Source: Moringa oleifera (lineage: Eukaryota; Streptophyta; Magnoliopsida; Brassicales; Moringaceae). From it: DNA of 64,000 bases. A program made the translations under genes and the position numbers. Below are positions 58,873 through 64,000 of this stretch, one piece after another. The DNA is taken from contig JAJFZO010000087.1 in the NCBI GenBank assembly GCA_021397835.1, positions 3,100,001 to 3,164,000 of the forward strand, given 5' to 3'. The notes below the pieces were generated by a model. The model was given only the letters and a program-made list of their open reading frames with translations, ran no database searches and was not told where the DNA came from. The stretch's first letter is position 1. The number at the start of each line of letters is the position of its first letter.

Positions 58873-60120
58873 ACATTCATGAGGGTATGCTTTGCTTCTT
58901 TGAACGACCTATTGGCTTTCCATTATTCGGTAGTAATACCACAATCCTTCTAACTTCTTCAGAGACATTCCAATGAAACTCATCACCAATAAGATAAATC
59001 AATTTAGTGTATACTATTACTAAGTGCTCATGTTTATAGCAGTTGGAGCAAAGGGTTATAAAATCAACGTTATGTTCCCTACAAATAGTAAAAATTTATG
59101 AAGTTACCATAATAAATAACAATAAATAATAAAAATGTTAACAGTGAAATAATCAGTGTTACCTAAAAGCTGCTAATGTATGCGCAAAAAGAAAAAGATT
59201 AGCTTAAAACTTTTTACAAGTGCCAGTACGTTTCATAAGGTTAACAATTATCTCTTTACCCTAATGCTTAACCAGAAATATATTCTTGTCACTATTGAAA
59301 GCTGTCATTTGTAATGACGTTTTTGATTTCTCAATTATTAATGAGTGAACCCATTCTGTTAGTTGTGACCTTTAAACTTTGGCTTTCTCACAACGATTAT
59401 AAAGTCAATATTGCTTCATGGCTCTAATGAATTTCAATAGATTCATGACGGGCAACTCATGAACAAAAGACACGAATTCAAGCTCTCAGCAATGTTGAAC
59501 ATCATGAGTTGGTATCGTTTCCAAGGGTAATACATACTTGGTTATTTTCTCAGATCTTCTTTTATGATAAATTCGAAGGCTTTAGGGTGAATAACTTGCA
59601 ACTCAGTCATTAATTTATAAATTTAGATTCCTGATATGCCATAACCGCATTATAAAATATTTTGGATACATTTTCTCTCTTAAATTTATTTTTTATGTTA
59701 TAGGCCATATGCTAAGAACATAAACCATGACAAGAATCGAAAAAGACCTTTTTGGTGACCTTTGTAATACTAACATGACAATCTCATATAATAATGAAGA
59801 TCTCTACCATTCCAATTCCTTCTTTCAGCTGCCCCAAGAACCGCTCTCATACTTTATAGTTCTCCAAGTCATTGTAACTGAATACTAATGAGTATATCTA
59901 TTCATTCTTATCTTTGTACATCGTTATAATTATTATATCGTGGAAACTCCCTTTCAAGTGAGCAGCATCGAACGCAATGATCAGTCTGATAACTGAATGA
60001 AACCTTATCAACAATTGACCAAGTGCCAAAAAAAATACTGAAATTATTTAGTCTCATCTTCAACGCATACGTGAGCCCCAATTCCCAAATTAACTATTTG
60101 CAATATATGGCAATATAACG
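58873..60120 (-). pseudogene. MURA (MULE transposase) remnant
   Basis: Minus-strand pieces, in protein order: VIRLIIAFDAAHLKGSFHDI (about 59990-59930), which is the first catalytic Asp region (CRPVIAIDGTHLKG in the family) with the Asp kept; ERFLGQLKEG (about 59845-59815); WKRYQLMMFNIAESLNSCLL (about 59520-59460); and the C-terminal run GDEFHWNVSEEVRRIVVLLP, then NNGKPIGRSKKQSIPS (about 59000-58873). At least four stops or frameshifts break the frame. A decayed N-terminal part may extend to about 61300. Confidence 0.78.
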
Positions 60121-61300
60121 GTAATTATTGGTATGACTCAATTAGATCACCATATGTAAGAGACAATACATGCCTTTTAACTTTTCAAGCTTTATTATGT
60201 AAAATTTGTATGTCATATAGTTTTTTCATATTACCCATGATGTCTTTCAGCTTAATTATTCTAGCTTTAGCAGATAACCTTTAACTTATAATTTTTCAAA
60301 TAATGAAAAAACTTGCTTATCGATGTCGTCAATATAACTATTCAATTATGTAAATGTGTATCAAATCACAATGTCTAATTTGAAATAATTATCCTTGTGC
60401 AATTCTCATAGTACAATTCTTCTATGCATAATTTTTTTCTTTATAAGCAATCTCAAACACTAATTTGTTAAACTTAGTAACTCTAAATTCAAAGTTCTCA
60501 CTCAATGCATGCATACCAAAAAATCACTTTAACTTTTTCTTATTTGAAAAAAAGTGACCTTTAGCAAGGGAGTGAATCGGAGTCATTAATTCTATAGTAG
60601 AAGTTAGAGCAATACAATATAATTTAGAATCTAACACACTTTACCTTTTAACAATACCATCACTTGAATGATATTATACTTCCAAGGCATGCAAGTAGGA
60701 AATAAGGTGGTACTGACAGTGGGACAGGATGCAAGTTCTTATTAAACTCTTCATTGTCGAGTTCTACTTCTAGAATGGGTTCATATTGATCTTCACTAAC
60801 TAGGTTGAGTTTTTAAGATTGGTTATTCATACCTAACATCATAGTCCATCGATCCATTAGAGTATGCTAGGTGTCAAAGGACGAAGTCTCATTATGGATG
60901 AATGGTTTCATGTCAAAACTTGAATAGGTGGATTGCCCCTGGTACAAGAATTAAAGAAGTTGATTTATCTTATAATTCTATCATCTTGTATACCTTGTTT
61001 ATTCTCAATAAAATTTTACTTCACCAAAGCAACAATTACATAAAAAATTACACTATCATCGTACAATATAAACTCAATATCATCGTCATTCATTAATTTA
61101 AATTTAACGATAATTTTTTCAGATCTTACTATAGTGTGCAATATAATATCAATCTCAGAGAAGTCAACCTCCACGCAAGATTAACCAAATCTAATAACTA
61201 TATATATATGTCAAACTCCTCCGAACAACATACCTTTTGGTTTTGATATCTCTGTCAATATACTCAAAACTTTCTCTTGACTAAAATTACTCATCATTTC

Positions 61301-62356
61301 AAGTTACAATGATCCGCATTTTGCGATGATAATAAAAATATTTGAAATAACAATAAAAAAGAATTAACTATTATAGAGAAGAAAAAACGATTTGAGAAAA
61401 GATTTAATTACTGTTTCATAAATAAGAAACATATTTAGCAAACAAGTAACGATTTTAAAAAAAAATTACGATTTCTGTGATGATGTTACAATTTATTGAT
61501 TAGGACAGATTTTAATATTATTTAGTATTTCTTCAGTTTTGAGTTATAAAATATACCACAGATCACAATTTATGCAGAAACAAATAAAAGTTTCACAGTT
61601 TTACGCTACATTGTGATTCAAAGGTATACCTGTCACCATCTTGACCCATTCGAGCACTTTTTTTTTTTGCTTTTAAAAAAAAATATGTTATAAAAAATAC
61701 GAGCTTCTTTCTCTATACGAGACAACCACTCAAAAATATCAACGACTGTGTTCGATTCTTTCTTTGAATTTTGTTCAAATAGATTTTGGATACAAATGTG
61801 GAGAGACAAGAGCAAAAAGACAGCATTCAAAGAGAAACAAAGATCAAAGAGAGGGAGGTCTAAGGAAAAGAAAATTAGACAAGTCACTTAAATTTTTGAG
61901 TTTATTTAATTTTGAAAATATTATTATATTTTATAAAGGTGTTTTCATTTTTACACTACATTTAAATGCTAGAAAAACATAAATTAATAAAAATTTTAAA
62001 TTAATAAAAAGAGTTTTTTTTTGCGAGAAAAGGATAAGGGGTGCCAATTTTGGCAGTTTTCTCTAAAAAGAAAACAAGAGAAAAACTGTTTTCTCACATA
62101 AGTATCACATAATGGGCTGAACAGAGTATACTTTCTTCTCCCACACTTCAGATGCAATTTCAGAAATCCATAAATTCAAACAACACTAATTAATTAACCT
62201 TAAATTTTCCATGTAAACTGATGAGATCGGTGTCTCTTTTACCATTTACAAGCAAAATCAAAGAACCTCTTTGAAAGAACAAATCTTGTGATACTCATGA
62301 GAAATGTTAGGAACTTTTACATCATAATCCTGCCTGATCATTACAGAAACCTCTCT
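61301..62356. other. AT-rich flank and 3' side of the MIZ1-like gene
   Basis: No supported gene. Overlapping ORFs at 61633-61887 (-) and 61764-61982 (+) have no domain. The last few hundred bases are the likely 3' UTR of the DUF617 gene. Confidence 0.5.
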
Positions 62357-63046
62357 CTAATGAGTTCTGACGAAGAAGATGCTGAATTCTGGTCCATGTG
62401 CTCCATCAGGGTTTATCATATATAAAGCTTCGGAGTCTTTGGAGCCGACCACTCTCTCGAATCTTGCTCTCATGTACGTGAACTCCCCGTCCGGTGTTTC
62501 TTTCTCCTTCTGGCACGGGAGGACTCCGGCGCCCATCGACACCCCTCGCAGGAGCTGCATAACGTGGAGCTCGTCGTCGGACATTTGCTTCCTCCTGATA
62601 GAGTAACCGATCTTTCTTCCATTACAGTACACCGCCCAAACGAACTCCTCGAGCAGTTTCTTCCTGTGAGTCTTGGTCTCGCTCTCCAGGGCGATCCTCA
62701 CGATATCTGACGCCATTTCTTTCTGAAGAGCACTCGTAAGCATCGGTAGCTCAATCACAAACATGGGCACGCAGTGAGGATCTTCCTGGATTGCCAGGCA
62801 GACTCTCCCTTTACGGTACCAAAAGATAGTTCCCGTGGTAGCACTGTCCTTGAGTAGAGGTTTCCGCGGCCGGCCGAGCAGTGCAACCATCTTGCATCCA
62901 GAGGTTAACATCGGGAAGAGCTTGAACATCCGAAGTAATCCACCGGAAGACGACTTGCTGCGCTTCTCTCCCTGTGTATGCTGGAGCAAGGACAGTATCG
63001 CTGGGTTGTCCATGTGATAGTAAGGGCTAGAATACACAGGAGGCAT
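62357..63046 (-). CDS. MIZU-KUSSEI 1-like protein (DUF617)
   Basis: Single exon, 229 aa. It belongs to the plant DUF617 family, named for MIZ1, which is needed for root hydrotropism and is a peripheral ER-membrane protein; this paralogue's own role is unknown. A short variable N-terminus (1-48) is followed by the DUF617 domain (~50-228): VALLGRPRK, TGTIFWYRKGRVCLAIQED, FVIELPMLTSALQKEMASDI, FVWAVYCNGRKIGYSIRRKQ and MSDDELHVMQLLRGVSMGAG, ending GPEFSIFFVRTH. Intronless structure and length match the short members of the family, which lack the longer N-terminus of MIZ1 itself. The start is the first ATG (63046). GA-rich sequence lies upstream. Confidence 0.92.
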   Translation of the reverse strand: MPPVYSSPYYHMDNPAILSLLQHTQGEKRSKSSSGGLLRMFKLFPMLTSGCKMVALLGRPRKPLLKDSATTGTIFWYRKGRVCLAIQEDPHCVPMFVIELPMLTSALQKEMASDIVRIALESETKTHRKKLLEEFVWAVYCNGRKIGYSIRRKQMSDDELHVMQLLRGVSMGAGVLPCQKEKETPDGEFTYMRARFERVVGSKDSEALYMINPDGAHGPEFSIFFVRTH

Positions 63047-64000
63047 TGTAGAGGATCTTGTATATCAATGTGAATCAGAAAAGGGTACGTGAAATCGGTT
63101 GAGTTGAGACGATTGGATCAAAGAACAGGATAGATATAGAAGAAGAGAGGAAGTAGGGGGCCGAGAGAGAGAGAGAGTTGAGTGAGTTAGGAAGGTGGTT
63201 TGTCACTTCGGTTGCAATTGTCCTTGGAATCTTTGAAGTGGGGAATGGCAAAGAGAGAGTCACACAACTTGTTTAAAGGACATTAAGAAAGCTTGATGTG
63301 ACCAAGTTTAGTAATTCAAAAGAGAGAAGCAGAAGGGTTGAGTGTGATAGGATAAGGCCATGAGAGAGAGAGAGAGAGGCCGGACCACAAGTTGTGCGAG
63401 GAAGGAGGCCAAAAAACCCACAACCAAAGAGATGAAAAAGAAAAAAAAAAAAAAAAGGGACTCTGGTAATGCTTGGTTTAGCATGTGCCTCTCTGATCAT
63501 TACTTTAGGCATCACCATCACTTTCTTTACACTTTTCCAAACCCTAGCTCACTAATTATTGAGATGCAGCTCATCTTCCCCCAAACTTCTCCCGTTCATC
63601 CATGGAAATTTCTTGGTTTTCATCCCTTTCCTGATCAGTACTCTACCCTCTTCTGGCCTCACTTCCTTTCCCCTTTCTTTCTCTGTCTGGTACACTTGCA
63701 TGTTTAAGCATAAAGCCTTTTAGCCACCATCATCACACACCATGCATTAACTTCCTCACATGTGTTTAGTTAGCTCATTAGTTTAGACATCCGATGATGA
63801 TGCTTAAAGTTCGTGATAGAGATTTTGTGTCAAAACTATACACGATATTATTGACACATTTGCACGATTTTGTGAAATTCAGTTCCCCCGTGTTATCAAT
63901 ATATATATATATATATATTTTTTTTCAGAACATTTTAGTTGTTAATTTGATCAAAATTAAAATGGGTTGATCTTTTTAGCGTGGTTTGGAAGTTAGAAAT
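63047..64000. other. Leader and promoter of the MIZ1-like gene
   Basis: Contains GA runs at about 63162-63178 and 63361-63378, an A15 run near 63440 and an (AT)10 run at 63899-63918. ORFs here lack domains. No second gene starts before the window ends. Confidence 0.5.
63899..63918 (+). repeat. (AT)10 microsatellite
   Basis: Uninterrupted AT dinucleotides near the right edge of the window, followed by a T run. Confidence 0.85.

Larger units (their letters stand above)
56422..61300. mobile_element. Decayed Mutator-like element (MULE) with DUF1985 and MURA
   Basis: Two facing remnants: a DUF1985/Ulp1-type ORF on the plus strand (from 56422) and a MURA transposase on the minus strand (from about 60-61 kb down to 58870). 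This pairing is known from plant MULEs that carry Ulp1-like protease genes. Stops and frameshifts are frequent. Terminal inverted repeats and the 9-bp target duplication were not found by eye, so the outer limits are only those of coding remnants. Confidence 0.7.

Noticed and set aside
1..64000. tRNA, rRNA and known miRNA genes
   Set aside because: Reading by eye found no tRNA A/B boxes with a matching fold, no rRNA segments and no conserved miRNA sequences. A tRNAscan or Infernal run would be decisive.

Overview
The window is nuclear DNA of a flowering plant, almost certainly a eudicot. Genes have many short introns with GT-AG borders, intergenic DNA is AT-rich and carries plant transposon families, and several proteins exist only in plants or have plant-type forms (Pol V subunit NRPE5, plant CTC1, MIZ1/DUF617, R2R3-MYB). 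The species cannot be fixed from the sequence; a woody rosid is a guess. I rebuilt exons by hand from splice sites, reading phase and family motifs. All multi-exon models keep phase and close in frame.

Layout. 1-2.2 kb: AT-rich flank and leader. 2.26-6.5 kb (+): MAPKKK3/5-type kinase, 11 exons. 8.4-15.6 kb (+): gamma-tubulin complex component of the GCP5 type, 17 exons, one with a GC donor. 16.4-21.5 kb (-): augmin subunit 1 (AUG1/HAUS1), 6 exons, whose last intron holds a chain of related MITE-like elements. 22.4-26.0 kb (-): NRPE5-type RPB5 subunit, 4 exons. 26.5-34.9 kb (+): telomere protein CTC1, 16 exons, divergent from NRPE5 across 462 bp; its intron 14 holds a 180-bp duplication of exon 14 and a T21G38 tract. 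37.6-38.0 kb (+): small one-helix membrane protein of unknown role. 39.1-40.2 kb (-): thioredoxin-like protein. 42.4-48.9 kb: decayed CACTA (En/Spm) transposon with transposase remnants, a 95-bp tandem repeat and fragments of two unrelated immune/receptor gene types (receptor-like kinase and NB-LRR). 51.5-52.2 kb (-): single-exon R2R3-MYB with a poly-Q tract. 56.4-61 kb: decayed MULE with a DUF1985 remnant (+) facing a MURA transposase remnant (-). 62.4-63.0 kb (-): MIZ1-like DUF617 protein.

How the genes relate. Plants have no operons, so each gene is probably its own unit. Two neighbour pairs stand out. GCP5 and AUG1 are convergent, and both act in microtubule nucleation (augmin recruits the gamma-tubulin ring complex). 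NRPE5 (RNA-directed DNA methylation) and CTC1 (telomere capping) share a short divergent promoter.

I see no plainly new biological system. The most unusual objects are the CACTA element carrying two kinds of receptor-gene fragment, the tandem partial exon in CTC1, and the joined palindromic MITEs inside AUG1.
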